Shown: positions 14,760 to 23,340, counted from the stretch's first letter. The stretch: 43,666 bases of DNA from JBFKQC01 sp041627895 (GCA_041627895.1 JBFKQC010000029.1:1-43666), one strand, 5' to 3'. Notes: a model not told the origin generated them from the sequence alone. A program made the numbers and translations.

Positions 14760-17171
14760 TCAGGCGCGGACGTGGGCGCCGTCCGGATCGTAAAGGCAGC
14801 GCGCCGCGACCGTGGCGCGAACCGCGCGCCCGATCACGTCGACGGCCAGTTCGGTGCCCTCCGCCGCCAGGTCGGGCGCCACGAAGGCATAGGCCAGGTT
14901 CCGCCCCACCCGGTGCCCCCAGTCGCCCGAGGTCACGGTGCCGGCGACCCGGCCGTCCAGCATCACCGACGCGCCCGGATGCGCCGGTGCCTCGCGGTCG
15001 TCGAGCGCCAGCGTCACCAGCCGGCGCCGCGGCCCCCGCGCCCGCCGCTCCAGCAGCGCCAGCTTGCCGAGGAAATCCTTCGACAGGTCGACGAAGCGGT
15101 CGAGCCCGGTCTCGAACGGGTCGAACTCGGTCAGGATATCCGCCTTCCAGTGCAGGTATCCCTTTTCCAGCCGCATCGAGTCGACGGCCCGCGCCCCGAA
15201 CAGCCGCAGCCCGTGCGCCGCGCCGGCCTCGCGCAGGGCCTGCCAGGCGCCTTGAAGCTGCGCGTTCGGAACGTGGATTTCATAGGCCAGTTCGCCCGAG
15301 AAGCTGACCGCCATCACCACCGCCGGGGCGATGCCGACAAAGCAGGCGCGCACCGACAGCCAGGGGAACGCCGCGGCCGACCAGTCGGCCCGGCTGACCG
15401 CCCGCATCACGTCGCGCGACTTCGGCCCGGCCAGCACCAGGATGGTCCAGTGATCGGTCAGCGACCGCAGCGAAACGCCCTCGGGCGCGTGGGCCGCCAG
15501 CCAGTCGCGGTCGTGCCACTCCGCCGCCGCCGCCGAGCCCAGCCAGATCCGCCCGTCGGGCAGGTTCGCCACCGTCATCTCGGCCTTGAGGCAGCCCTGC
15601 GCGTTCAGCAGATAGCCGAGCCCCACGCGCCCCGGCCTGCGCGTCACCCGCCCGCAGAACATCCCGTCCAGGAACTCCCGCGCCCCCGGCCCGGCGATCT
15701 CGATCCGGTTGAAGCCGTTGACCTCTGCCAGCCCGACGCCGGCCTGCACCGCCCCGACCTCGCCGGCCACCACGTCGAAGGCTTCGGTGAAGCGGAACGA
15801 ATGGGTTTCCCGGAATTCCGGCGCGGGCTTGAAGTAATCCGCGCGCTCCCAGCCGTTCACAACGGCGAATGCGGCCCCCTCGGCGGCCAGGACCGGCGTC
15901 AGCGGCGTGGTCTTGACCGGACGGCCCGCCGGGCGGTGCTCGTGCGGGAAATGGAACCGGAATTCGTTGCGGTAATCCTCCACCGCCTTCAGCGCCGTTA
16001 GCTCGACATTCCCGTGCGCGGTGAACCGCCGCGGGTCGAGGCCCCAGGTGTCATAGCAGGCCTCGCCATGGGCGATGATCTGCGCCAGGAGCCAGCCATG
16101 CCCGCCGCCCTCGCCGAGCCCGGCGCGCAGCCCGACGATGCAATAGGCGTTGCGCTTGCCCGGCACCGGGCCGACCAGCGGCGCGCCGTCGATCGTGTAG
16201 GTGATCGGGCCGTTGATGATGGTGTGAACCCCGGTCTCGGCCAGCACCGGCATCCGCGCGATCGCGCCCTCCAGCACGTCGGCGACCCGGTCCAGGTCGT
16301 CGGGGCAGAGCGACATCGAGAAATTCGGGTCGATCCCGTCCATGCCCCAGGTGCGGCAATCCTGCTCGTAGAACCCCAGCAGCAGCCCCTGCTTTTCCTG
16401 CCGGCAATAATAGTCGCTGATCGGGCAGCGCAAGAGCGGCATCCGGTGCCCGGCCTCGGCGATCGCGGGGATCGGCTCGGTCAGGAAATACTGGTGCTCC
16501 ATCGAGGCGACGGGATGCTGCACCCCCATCATCGCCGCGACCTCGTTGACGCGGTAGCCGCCCGCGTTGACCACCACCTCGCAGTCGATGTCCCCCTGTT
16601 CGGTGTGCACCGTCCACGCGTGGTCGCGGTGCTGGGTCAACCCCGTCACCGGCGTCTTGCGGCAAACCTCGGCCCCGGCCTGGCGCGCCCGCCGCGTCAG
16701 CGCGGCGCAAAGCTGCGCGGGGTCGATATGCCCGTCATGCGGGTCCCATAGCCCGCCGAGCAGGTTCTCGGTCGAGATCAGCGGGTGCCGCCGGGCGCAT
16801 TCGGCGGCGTCGATCACCTCGTACTCGACGCCCATGCCGCGCGCCATCGAGGCAAAATGGCGGTAGCCCTCCATCACCCGCTCGTCATTCGCCAGCCTGA
16901 TCCCGCCATCGCCGTAATTGTAGCCCACCGGATAGTCGGGATCGTCGCGCAACTCGCGGTACAGCGCGATGGAATGCGACTTGAGGCCGACCATGGTCTG
17001 GGTCATGCCGAAATTCGTGACCTGCGCGGCGGAATGCCAGGTGGTGCCGCTGGTCAACTCGTCGCGTTCCAGCAGCACCACGTCGGCCCAGCCCTCCTGT
17101 GTCAGGTGGTAAAGCGTCGAGCATCCGGCGATGCCGCCACCGATCACGACCGCGCGGGTGGTGGATCTCAT
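14760..17171 (-). CDS. Dimethylglycine/sarcosine dehydrogenase-like FAD oxidoreductase with GcvT domain
   Basis: An 803-residue, two-part protein. The N-terminal half is a DAO-type FAD oxidoreductase (VIGGGIAGCSTLYHL at 9-23; SGTTWHSAAQV with His46 at the covalent-FAD position of DMGDH relatives). The C-terminal half, from about 430, is a GcvT/aminomethyltransferase-like folate domain (for example RAVDSMRLEKGYLHW). Such proteins oxidise N-methyl groups and can pass the C1 unit to tetrahydrofolate. The start at 17171 has a strong GGGAGGAAGGGG ribosome site. Longer readings run into a low-complexity stretch. It diverges from an MttB-family gene across 61 bp, suggesting joint methylamine breakdown. 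The exact substrate is unknown. Confidence 0.85.
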   Translation of the reverse strand: MRSTTRAVVIGGGIAGCSTLYHLTQEGWADVVLLERDELTSGTTWHSAAQVTNFGMTQTMVGLKSHSIALYRELRDDPDYPVGYNYGDGGIRLANDERVMEGYRHFASMARGMGVEYEVIDAAECARRHPLISTENLLGGLWDPHDGHIDPAQLCAALTRRARQAGAEVCRKTPVTGLTQHRDHAWTVHTEQGDIDCEVVVNAGGYRVNEVAAMMGVQHPVASMEHQYFLTEPIPAIAEAGHRMPLLRCPISDYYCRQEKQGLLLGFYEQDCRTWGMDGIDPNFSMSLCPDDLDRVADVLEGAIARMPVLAETGVHTIINGPITYTIDGAPLVGPVPGKRNAYCIVGLRAGLGEGGGHGWLLAQIIAHGEACYDTWGLDPRRFTAHGNVELTALKAVEDYRNEFRFHFPHEHRPAGRPVKTTPLTPVLAAEGAAFAVVNGWERADYFKPAPEFRETHSFRFTEAFDVVAGEVGAVQAGVGLAEVNGFNRIEIAGPGAREFLDGMFCGRVTRRPGRVGLGYLLNAQGCLKAEMTVANLPDGRIWLGSAAAAEWHDRDWLAAHAPEGVSLRSLTDHWTILVLAGPKSRDVMRAVSRADWSAAAFPWLSVRACFVGIAPAVVMAVSFSGELAYEIHVPNAQLQGAWQALREAGAAHGLRLFGARAVDSMRLEKGYLHWKADILTEFDPFETGLDRFVDLSKDFLGKLALLERRARGPRRRLVTLALDDREAPAHPGASVMLDGRVAGTVTSGDWGHRVGRNLAYAFVAPDLAAEGTELAVDVIGRAVRATVAARCLYDPDGAHVRA

Positions 17172-17232
17172 GCCCCTTCCTCCCTCTTTACGGGCCACTT
17201 CGGAGTAAATTAGGCTTGCGGTCAAGGTTCCG

Positions 17233-18816
17233 ATGACGCCGGCTAACACTTTCAGAAAAGGCGAAAAATGGCTTTGCGAATCTCGACGGGACGGGCCTGA
17301 GTTGGGTGGCGGCCGCAAGGGCGGCGGGCGCCGGGCGCGGGTGGCCCGGCGGGCAGCGCCACCCGCCGTCAACCCGTGTCCGCCCGGCCAGCGCGGTGGC
17401 CGGTACCAGCCGCTGACCGAGCCGGACTGTCAGGCGATCTTCGCCATGGCGCTCAGGCTGCTGGCCGAGCTGGGGCTTGGCGCGGTGCCGGGCCGGCTGG
17501 CCGATCTGTTCCTGGCCGCGGGGGCCGAGGCGCGGGGCGGGCGGGTGATGCTGCCCGGGGCGCTGGTGCAGGACGCCGTCCGTTGCGCCGCGAAACGCTT
17601 TCCGCTGCATGGCCGCGATCCGGCGCGCAGCATCGAGGTCGGCGGCGAGGCGGTGCATTTCGGCACCGGCGGCGCGGCGGTGCAGGTGCTGGACCTCGAA
17701 ACCGGGCGATACCGGCCCTCGACGCTGCAGGACCTGCACGACTTCACCCGGCTGCAGGACGCGCTGACCAACGTAAGCTGGTTCACCCGCTGCTGCATCG
17801 CGACCGACATCGCCGACCCGTTCGAGATGGATGTCAACACGGCCTATGCGCTGATCCGCAACACCACCCGCCCGGTGGCCACCGCCTTTACGCTGGCCGA
17901 GCACGTAGCACCCATCGTGGCCATGCTCGACATCGCCGCCGGCGGCCCGGGCGCCTTTGCCGCCCGGCCCAGCCTCAAGGCGCATATCTCGCCGGTGATC
18001 TCGCCGATGCGGTTCGGCGAGGACGCGGTCGACGTGACGTTCGCCTGTCTGGACCACAACATCCCGGTTTCGCTGATCACCGCGGCGCAGTCCGGCGCCA
18101 CCGCGCCGGCGACGCTGGCGGGGTTCCTGGCGCAGTCGCTGGCCGAGACGCTGGCGAGCCTGGCGATGGTCCACGTGATCAGGCCCGGGCACCCGATGGT
18201 GTTTTCCAACTGGCCGCTGGTGATCGATCTGAGGACCGGGGCGTTTGCCGGGGGCGGCGGCGAGATCGCGGTGCTGAACGCCGCATCGGCGCAGCTTTCG
18301 AACTGGCTGGGGCTGCCATCGGGCGTGGCCTGCTCGATGACCGACGCCAAGGCGATCGACGCGCAATACGGCGCCGAAAAGGCGCTGACGGCGCTGGCCG
18401 CCGGGCTGGCCGGCGGCAACGTGATCTACGAGAGCGCCGGCATGACGGCCTCGCTGCTTGGCGCCTCGTTCGAGGCCTTCGTGCTGGACGACGAGATGCT
18501 GGGCCATGTCTACCGGGTTCTCAGGGGCGTCGAGGTGACGCCCGGGACGCTGGATTTCGGCGCGATCCGCGACGCGGTGATGGGGGCGGGGCATTTCCTC
18601 GGCGGGGCCGACACGATGGCGGCGATGGAGCGCGACTATTTCTATCCCTCGCTCGCCGACCGCGAGACGCCGCGCGCCTGGGAAACCGCCGGGGCGCGGC
18701 AGGCCTGGGACCGGGCGCGCGAGCGGGCCCGCGCGATCCTCGACACACACCGGCCGGAATACCTGACCGCCGAGCAGGACCGCGCGATCCGCCGGGCGCT
18801 GCCGATCCGCGACTGA
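17233..18816 (+). CDS. MttB-family (non-pyrrolysine) trimethylamine-type methyltransferase
   Basis: A 527-residue member of the MttB superfamily with the usual basic N-terminus (GGRKGGGRRARVARR), a PLTEPDCQAIF segment near 60 and a C-terminal CoA/acyl-like tail (YLTAEQDRAIRRALPIRD). There is no in-frame TAG, so pyrrolysine is not used. Such homologues, for example glycine-betaine methyltransferase MtgB, move a methyl group from a quaternary amine to a corrinoid protein. No corrinoid partner (MttC-like) is in the window. It is divergent from a DMGDH-like gene, consistent with stepwise demethylation of a betaine-type compound. The ATG at 17233 is the only good upstream start, though the true N-terminus could be later. 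Confidence 0.85.
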   Translation: MTPANTFRKGEKWLCESRRDGPELGGGRKGGGRRARVARRAAPPAVNPCPPGQRGGRYQPLTEPDCQAIFAMALRLLAELGLGAVPGRLADLFLAAGAEARGGRVMLPGALVQDAVRCAAKRFPLHGRDPARSIEVGGEAVHFGTGGAAVQVLDLETGRYRPSTLQDLHDFTRLQDALTNVSWFTRCCIATDIADPFEMDVNTAYALIRNTTRPVATAFTLAEHVAPIVAMLDIAAGGPGAFAARPSLKAHISPVISPMRFGEDAVDVTFACLDHNIPVSLITAAQSGATAPATLAGFLAQSLAETLASLAMVHVIRPGHPMVFSNWPLVIDLRTGAFAGGGGEIAVLNAASAQLSNWLGLPSGVACSMTDAKAIDAQYGAEKALTALAAGLAGGNVIYESAGMTASLLGASFEAFVLDDEMLGHVYRVLRGVEVTPGTLDFGAIRDAVMGAGHFLGGADTMAAMERDYFYPSLADRETPRAWETAGARQAWDRARERARAILDTHRPEYLTAEQDRAIRRALPIRD

Positions 18817-18900
18817 GGCGAGGGCGGCTTTGGCGGCGCGCTTCGGTGAAGGCGGGTCTGATCGGGGCTGGAACCGAGGTTCGCCACGGAATGCGAAGCC

Positions 18901-18956
18901 GCGCCAGCGCCGCCCCTAGGGGGCGGGTCGGCGCTGGCGCGGCGGCCTTCGGCCGC
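18901..18956. repeat. Paired intergenic hairpins
   Basis: The first stem GCGCCAGCGCCG / CGGCGCTGGCGC is 12 bp, perfect, with a 16-base loop (18901-18940). It is followed at once by GCGGCC-TTC-GGCCGC (18942-18956). Neither has a T-run. They lie after the MttB-like stop and may protect its mRNA end, or form part of a REP-like element with the next inverted repeat. Confidence 0.55.
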
Positions 18957-19001
18957 TGTCCGCGCCGGGGTGAGCGGACTGCGACGCCGCCCGTCCGCGC
19001 C

Positions 19002-19052
19002 TCGCGCCTTCGGGCGTGCCCCGCCCGCACGCCCGCCCGCCCGAAGGCGCGA
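19002..19052. repeat. 15-bp inverted repeat, REP-like
   Basis: TCGCGCCTTCGGGCG / CGCCCGAAGGCGCGA is a perfect 15-bp inverted repeat with a 21-base GC-only-rich loop. With the hairpins at 18901-18956 it makes three strong structures in 150 bp of non-coding DNA. No other copy was noticed in this window. Confidence 0.55.
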
Positions 19053-19060
19053 AGCGCTTC

Positions 19061-19101
19061 CTGATCTGGATCAATCCGGTGCCCCGCCGGAATTGCTATA
19101 T
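19061..19101 (+). promoter_or_regulatory. FNR-type box and -10 of the Rrf2 regulator promoter
   Basis: CTGATCTGGATCAA (19061-19074) matches TTGAT-N4-ATCAA at all but the first base. A -10-like CTATAT lies at 19096-19101, putting the likely transcription start near 19108, so the box is centred about 41 bases upstream. That is the class II activator position of FNR/CRP-family factors. Low-oxygen or NO-linked control of the gene at 19142 is inferred. Confidence 0.65.
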
Positions 19102-19141
19102 GGGAGAGGCAGCATTCGCGCCCGACAGGAGGACAACCGTC

Positions 19142-19582
19142 ATGCGGATCACCAAGCGGACGAACCTCGCGATGCGGGTCCTGATGTTCTGCGCCGTCAA
19201 CCGCGGCCGGAACGTCACCAAGGCGCAGATCGCCAGGGGATGCAATTCGTCCGAGAACCATCTCGGCCACGTCGTCAACCAGCTTGGCCATTTCGGTTAT
19301 CTCGACACGATCCGCGGCCGCAATGGCGGGCTGCGCCTGGCGCGCGATCCGGCGGAGATCTCGATCGGCGAGGTGTTCCGCCGCTTCGAGGCCGACGTGC
19401 CCGTCGCCGAATGCTTTTCCGGCGAGAACACCTGTCCGCTGCTGCCGGTCTGCCGGCTGCGGGACGGCATCGGCTGTGCGGTCGAGGCGTTCTATGCGCA
19501 TCTCGACGGGATCCGGCTGGACTCGCTGGTCGAGGGCAACGCGGGGCTTTGCGGGATGCTGGACCAGCGCGAGCCTGCCTAG
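19142..19582 (+). CDS. NsrR-like Rrf2 family regulator
   Basis: A 146-residue Rrf2 protein. The N-terminal winged helix (residues 1-70) ends in GYLDTIRGRNGGLRLA. The iron-sulfur cysteines are Cys91, Cys98 and Cys104 in CFSGENTCPLLPVC. That spacing (6 and 5 residues) is like NsrR, the nitric-oxide-sensing repressor, rather than IscR. The start at 19142 gives the canonical N-terminus MRITKRTNLAMRVL; a longer in-frame reading crosses the promoter. It stands alone on the plus strand behind an FNR-type promoter, and target genes are not in the window. NsrR is the best guess, but a nitrite- or other Fe-S-sensing Rrf2 is possible. Confidence 0.85.
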   Translation: MRITKRTNLAMRVLMFCAVNRGRNVTKAQIARGCNSSENHLGHVVNQLGHFGYLDTIRGRNGGLRLARDPAEISIGEVFRRFEADVPVAECFSGENTCPLLPVCRLRDGIGCAVEAFYAHLDGIRLDSLVEGNAGLCGMLDQREPA

Positions 19583-19641
19583 GACGGACCCCGGCGGCGC
19601 GGGCCGGGCCTCGCGTAGTTCTGGCGAGAAGCAGGACCGGG

Positions 19642-21108
19642 TCAGTCCAGGCAGTCGCCGGGCGCGCGGAACAGCGACTGCGGATGGCGGCGATAGGCGC
19701 CCGAGGCGGGCGCGATTTCGGACAGTTTCGCCGCGCGCGCCGCGCAGGGCACCGGGTCGCCCGCACGCACCACGATCAGGATGTCGCCCGATTGCCGCGC
19801 GTAGGGATAGCGCAGCGCGTAGTGATGCGGCGCGCGGCCGGCCGGGGGCAGGGCGAAGAGCCGCACCGGGCGGTCGCGGGCGGTGTAGAAGAGATCGGCC
19901 AGGATGTCGCGGTCGGTGGCGAGGATGGTGCCCAGGCCCTCTGCATCGGCGGCGGCGAGGATCGCCTCGGTCATCGCGGTGCGGCCGATGTAGCGTTCCA
20001 GCAGCGGCCGGTCGCGGCCGAGCGTGAGCGTGTCGGCGACGGTGGCGGCGAGCGGGAATATCAGCGAGGCCGCGCCGTTGACGGCGAAGCAGAGGATCAG
20101 CCACACCCGGTGCCGGGCGAGCAGCGGCACCGCGGCGAGCGTCCCCGCGAGATAGGCCGAGGCGGCCCAGTTGGCATAGGCCTGCGACAACAGCGCCTGG
20201 ACCGACACGATGGCGAGGATCGGCAGGGCGAAGAGGACCGCGACGCGCACCTGCGTCCCGCGCCGGTGCCAGGTCGCGGCGGCGGCGAGCAGCGCGGCGA
20301 ACGTGACCGGGCCGAAGACGGCGAACTGCGCGGCGAGGAATTCGCCGAGGCCGGCCGGGTTCAGCCCGGCGCGGGCGGCGGGGTCGCGCACCCAGTCGGC
20401 GTTGTCGAGCGTGTGCTGCACGGTCGTCAGCCCGTTGGCCAGGTTCCAGATCACGTTGGGCGAGATCGTCGCCGCGAAGGCCGCCAGCACCAGCGCGGCG
20501 GCACGCCAGCCGGGCCGCGCGGCGGGCACCAGCGCCGCGGCGAGCCCGGCGCAGATCAGGTAGTAGACCGCGGCGTATTTCGACAGGAAGGCGAGGCCCA
20601 GCGCCAGCCCGGTCAGCAGCGCGACCCATGTTTCGCGGCGATCCGTCAGCCGCAGCCAGCCTGCCAGCGCGGCGGCGAGGAACGGGAACATGACGGTGTC
20701 GGTCGAGATCAGCAGGCTGCCCACGGCGACCATCGGCAGCGTCGCATAGGCCAGCGCCGTCAGGACCGCGGCGCGCGCGCCAAAGGCCCGGGCCGCGATC
20801 GCCGCGAGGACCAGCGCGGTCGCGGCGTGGAACAGCGGCGCCGGCAGCCGTACCCAGAACGGCGCGTCGGACCCGATCTCGGTCGCGGCGCGGATCACCC
20901 AGCCGATCATCGGCGGCTTGGAATAGTAGCCGAAGGCCAGTTCCTGCCCCCAGAGCCAGTATTGCGCCTCGTCGACGAAGAGGTCGGTGCGGTTGAACGC
21001 CAGCAGGATCACCCGCGCCGCGGTGATCGCCGCCACGCCCAGCAGCGCGGGCGCAAGCCAGCCCCGGGACGCCGCGGCGTCAGGACTGCGAGCGGCGGCG
21101 CTCGGCAT
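19642..21108 (-). CDS. ArnT-like glycosyltransferase family 39 membrane protein
   Basis: A 488-residue GT-C fold integral membrane protein with about eleven to twelve hydrophobic segments. The first luminal loop has the catalytic acidic motif LFVDEAQYW (Asp near 45) followed by FGYYSKPPM, as in GT39/ArnT. These enzymes transfer a sugar from undecaprenyl phosphate to lipid A, LPS or proteins on the periplasmic side. It is the third gene of a minus-strand operon after a GT2 enzyme and a LAB_N protein, and overlaps the latter by 29 bp. Lipid A or LPS sugar modification is the natural reading, with the sugar unknown. Confidence 0.85.
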   Translation of the reverse strand: MPSAAARSPDAAASRGWLAPALLGVAAITAARVILLAFNRTDLFVDEAQYWLWGQELAFGYYSKPPMIGWVIRAATEIGSDAPFWVRLPAPLFHAATALVLAAIAARAFGARAAVLTALAYATLPMVAVGSLLISTDTVMFPFLAAALAGWLRLTDRRETWVALLTGLALGLAFLSKYAAVYYLICAGLAAALVPAARPGWRAAALVLAAFAATISPNVIWNLANGLTTVQHTLDNADWVRDPAARAGLNPAGLGEFLAAQFAVFGPVTFAALLAAAATWHRRGTQVRVAVLFALPILAIVSVQALLSQAYANWAASAYLAGTLAAVPLLARHRVWLILCFAVNGAASLIFPLAATVADTLTLGRDRPLLERYIGRTAMTEAILAAADAEGLGTILATDRDILADLFYTARDRPVRLFALPPAGRAPHHYALRYPYARQSGDILIVVRAGDPVPCAARAAKLSEIAPASGAYRRHPQSLFRAPGDCLD

Positions 21109-21391
21109 GGATCAGCCAGAGATTGCGGGAATAGATGAACAGCCCCACCGACTGGCCGAGGATGAACACCGGGTCGGCGCGGTAGCAGGCATAGGCGAAC
21201 AGGATCACGCCCCCGCCGATCGAGAAATACCAGAACGCGATCGGCATCACCGACCGCTTCTGGCGTTCCGAGGCGATCCACTGCACCAGGAAGCGGCACA
21301 TGAACAGAAGTTGCCCGGCGAGCCCGAACAGCACCCACCAGAACTCGACCCAGCTTTGCACGTTGAGCCAGGCGAACACCGTCTCGGTCAT
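21080..21391 (-). CDS. Lipid A biosynthesis N-terminal domain (LAB_N) membrane protein
   Basis: A 103-residue protein with three predicted helices matching the LAB_N family (WVLFGLAGQLLFMCRFLVQWIASE; FWYFSIGGGVILFAYACYR; DPVFILGQSVGLFIYSRNL). Stand-alone LAB_N proteins accompany GT2/GT39 pairs in lipid A modification clusters and resemble sugar-flippase-like helper proteins. The start at 21391 overlaps the stop of the GT2 gene (ATGA), and its 3' end overlaps the GT39 gene. The mechanism is unproven. Confidence 0.85.
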   Translation of the reverse strand: MTETVFAWLNVQSWVEFWWVLFGLAGQLLFMCRFLVQWIASERQKRSVMPIAFWYFSIGGGVILFAYACYRADPVFILGQSVGLFIYSRNLWLIHAERRRSQS

Positions 21392-22119
21392 GTCGCGCCG
21401 CCCTCTTCCCTGGGGGCCGCCTTTTTCCGGCGGCGGATCAGCCACGCGACGCCGATCAGGTCATAGATGCCGACCAGCCCGCGCTGCAGGTTGGAATAGT
21501 TCGACCGGCCCGCCCGGCGCTCGCGGTGCGCGACGTCGACCAGCGCGATCTGCCAGCCGTCGCGCCGGAACAGCGCGGGCAGGTAGCGGTGCATGTGGTC
21601 GAAATAAGGCAGCCGAAGGAAGGCGTCGCGGCGGAACCCCTTCAGCCCGCAGCCGGTGTCGCGGGTGCCGTCGCTCAGCAGCCACGAGCGCAGCCCGTTG
21701 GCGAACCGCGAGGCGAGGCGTTTCGACAGAGTGTCCTTGCGCCCGACGCGCTGGCCGGCAACGAGCCCGAGCCGCCCGGTGACGTCGTCGAGCAGGGGCT
21801 GCCAGAGCTTCGGCAGCTCGCCGGGCGGGTTCTGGCCGTCGCCGTCGAGGGTGCAGACGACGGCGCCGCGGGCCGCCTGCACGCCGCTGTGCACCGCGGC
21901 GCTTTGCCCGCCCGAGCGGTCGTGGCGGACGAGCCGCAGCGCCGGGTGGTCGCGGGCAAGATCCCGCGCGCGGGCGGCGGTGTCGTCGGTCGAGCCGTCG
22001 TCGACCACGATGATCTCGTAGCCGTCGAGCGCCGCGCAGGCCGCGGCGATGCCGTCGATCAGCGGCGCGATGTTGTCTGCCTCGTTCCGCATCGGGACGA
22101 CGATGGAAACCGATGTCAT
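21388..22119 (-). CDS. Glycosyltransferase family 2 (polyprenyl-phosphate sugar synthase type)
   Basis: A 243-residue GT-A fold enzyme resembling dolichyl-phosphate mannose synthase/ArnC but without the C-terminal membrane hairpins. Motifs: SIVVPMRNEADNI at 4-16, VVDDGST around 38-44, the DxD-like LDGDGQNP near 90 and RDTGCGLKGFRRD around 150. It would load a sugar onto undecaprenyl phosphate for the GT39 enzyme encoded two genes later. First gene of the module; AGAGG ribosome site before the ATG at 22119. Confidence 0.88.
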   Translation of the reverse strand: MTSVSIVVPMRNEADNIAPLIDGIAAACAALDGYEIIVVDDGSTDDTAARARDLARDHPALRLVRHDRSGGQSAAVHSGVQAARGAVVCTLDGDGQNPPGELPKLWQPLLDDVTGRLGLVAGQRVGRKDTLSKRLASRFANGLRSWLLSDGTRDTGCGLKGFRRDAFLRLPYFDHMHRYLPALFRRDGWQIALVDVAHRERRAGRSNYSNLQRGLVGIYDLIGVAWLIRRRKKAAPREEGGAT

Positions 22120-22217
22120 GACGGGCCTCTTCGGCGCGCGGCCCAGCCCGCGCGGTGTGGCACCGGCTTAAACATGGTGCGCGCCGGAATGTCCATCGCG
22201 CCGCGCGCGCACGGGGC

Positions 22218-23249
22218 TCATCGCTTGAGCGTGTCGCCAAGCTGGAGTTGCGGGGTCAGCACGACCCGCTCGCCGCCGGCGCTGTCCTGCCCGGCGCGTT
22301 CGGCGATGATCCGCGCCGCTTCGCGCCCGATGTCGGCGCGGCACGCGTCCATGGTCGCCAGCTTTTTCGGCAGCCCGTCGAGCAGGCGCAGCCCGTTGAA
22401 GCCCGCCAGACCCACCTGGCGCGGCACCTCTATCCCCTTGTCGAGACAGTAGAGCAGCCCGCCGGCGCCGATCATGTCGTTGGAGTAGTACAGGAAATCC
22501 AGGTCCGGCGTGCGGCCCAGGATCGCCGCGGTCATCTCGCGGCCCTTCACCAGCGCCGAGCCGCCTTCGTAGAATTCCTGATCGGCCACTTCCAGTCCGG
22601 CCTTGGCCAGCGCCTCGGTAAATCCTTCGAAGCGTTTGCGCGCGCGGTGGTCGAGCGGCATCTTGGTGCCGAGAAACCCGATCTTGCGATAGCCGGCGCT
22701 CACGATGGCGTTCGCGGTCTCGCGTCCGGCGCGGCGGTGCGAGATGCCGACCACGGCGTCGACGGGATCGCCGTCTGTGTCCATGATCTCGACGATCGGG
22801 ATGCCCGCGGCGCGCAGCATTGCGCGGCTGGCGTCGGTGTGTTCCAGCCCGGCGATGATCACCCCCGAGGGGCGCCAGCTGAGCATTTCATAAAGCACCT
22901 TCTCTTCGCGCTCGGGCTGGTAGTTGGTGACGCCGACGACGGGCTGCAGCTCGGTCTCGTCCAGCACTTCGGATATGCCGGTCATCACCTCGGGGAACAC
23001 CAGGTTGCCGAGCGAGGGGATGATCACCGCCACCAGGTTGACGCGCTGCGAGGCCAGCGCGCCGGCGATCTTGTTCGGCACGTAGCCGAGCGTCTTGGCG
23101 GCTTCGAGCACCCGGGTGCGGGTGGCTTCGCTGACGTCGCCGCGGTTTCTCAGCACGCGGCTGACGGTCATCTCGCTGACGCCCGACGCCTCGGAGACGT
23201 CGCGCAGCGTGAGCGGGCGGTTGGTGTTGGCGATGGCGTCCTTGGTCAC
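22218..23249 (-). CDS. LacI-family regulator, GntR/IdnR-type
   Basis: A 343-residue LacI/GalR protein with helix-turn-helix LTLRDVSEASGVSEMTVSRVL (about 13-33) and a sugar-binding-like effector domain. Overall it resembles gluconate repressor GntR of E. coli. Two copies of TGTTACCGCTAA upstream (23283 and 23329) resemble the GntR/IdnR operator core, supporting this class and autoregulation. The opposite-strand CoA-transferase gene starts 253 bp away, and the space between contains a candidate small RNA. No gluconate kinase or transporter is in the window, so the physiological ligand is a guess. Confidence 0.9.
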   Translation of the reverse strand: MTKDAIANTNRPLTLRDVSEASGVSEMTVSRVLRNRGDVSEATRTRVLEAAKTLGYVPNKIAGALASQRVNLVAVIIPSLGNLVFPEVMTGISEVLDETELQPVVGVTNYQPEREEKVLYEMLSWRPSGVIIAGLEHTDASRAMLRAAGIPIVEIMDTDGDPVDAVVGISHRRAGRETANAIVSAGYRKIGFLGTKMPLDHRARKRFEGFTEALAKAGLEVADQEFYEGGSALVKGREMTAAILGRTPDLDFLYYSNDMIGAGGLLYCLDKGIEVPRQVGLAGFNGLRLLDGLPKKLATMDACRADIGREAARIIAERAGQDSAGGERVVLTPQLQLGDTLKR

Positions 23250-23282
23250 GGCGCATGCGTCCCGTGCAGAGATACCCTATAG

Positions 23283-23340
23283 TGTTACCGCTAAAGACCG
23301 GGGTTGTCCAAGGCAATGCGAGCGGCTATGTTACCGCTAA
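23283..23340. promoter_or_regulatory. Two direct copies of a GntR-like operator core
   Basis: TGTTACCGCTAA occurs at 23283-23294 and 23329-23340, 46 bp apart in the same orientation. The E. coli GntR/IdnR site is from memory close to ATGTTACCGGTAACAT, so these are good half-to-full matches. The first is next to a CTATAG -10-like element for the minus-strand lacI gene, and the second overlaps the -10 of a plus-strand promoter. Confidence 0.7.
23304..23332 (+). promoter_or_regulatory. Promoter of the candidate small RNA
   Basis: TTGTCC (23304-23309), an exact 17-base spacer and TATGTT (23327-23332) form a plausible sigma-70-type promoter with a start near 23339. The second TGTTACCGCTAA operator overlaps the -10, so the neighbouring LacI protein would repress it. 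Confidence 0.5.

Noticed and set aside
14701..14760. Palindromes after iolB as an intrinsic terminator
   Set aside because: The stems would have no loop and no following T-run, so operator-type sites fit better.
17233..18816. Possible pyrrolysine-containing MttB
   Set aside because: No in-frame TAG occurs in the gene, so it is a non-pyrrolysine homologue.
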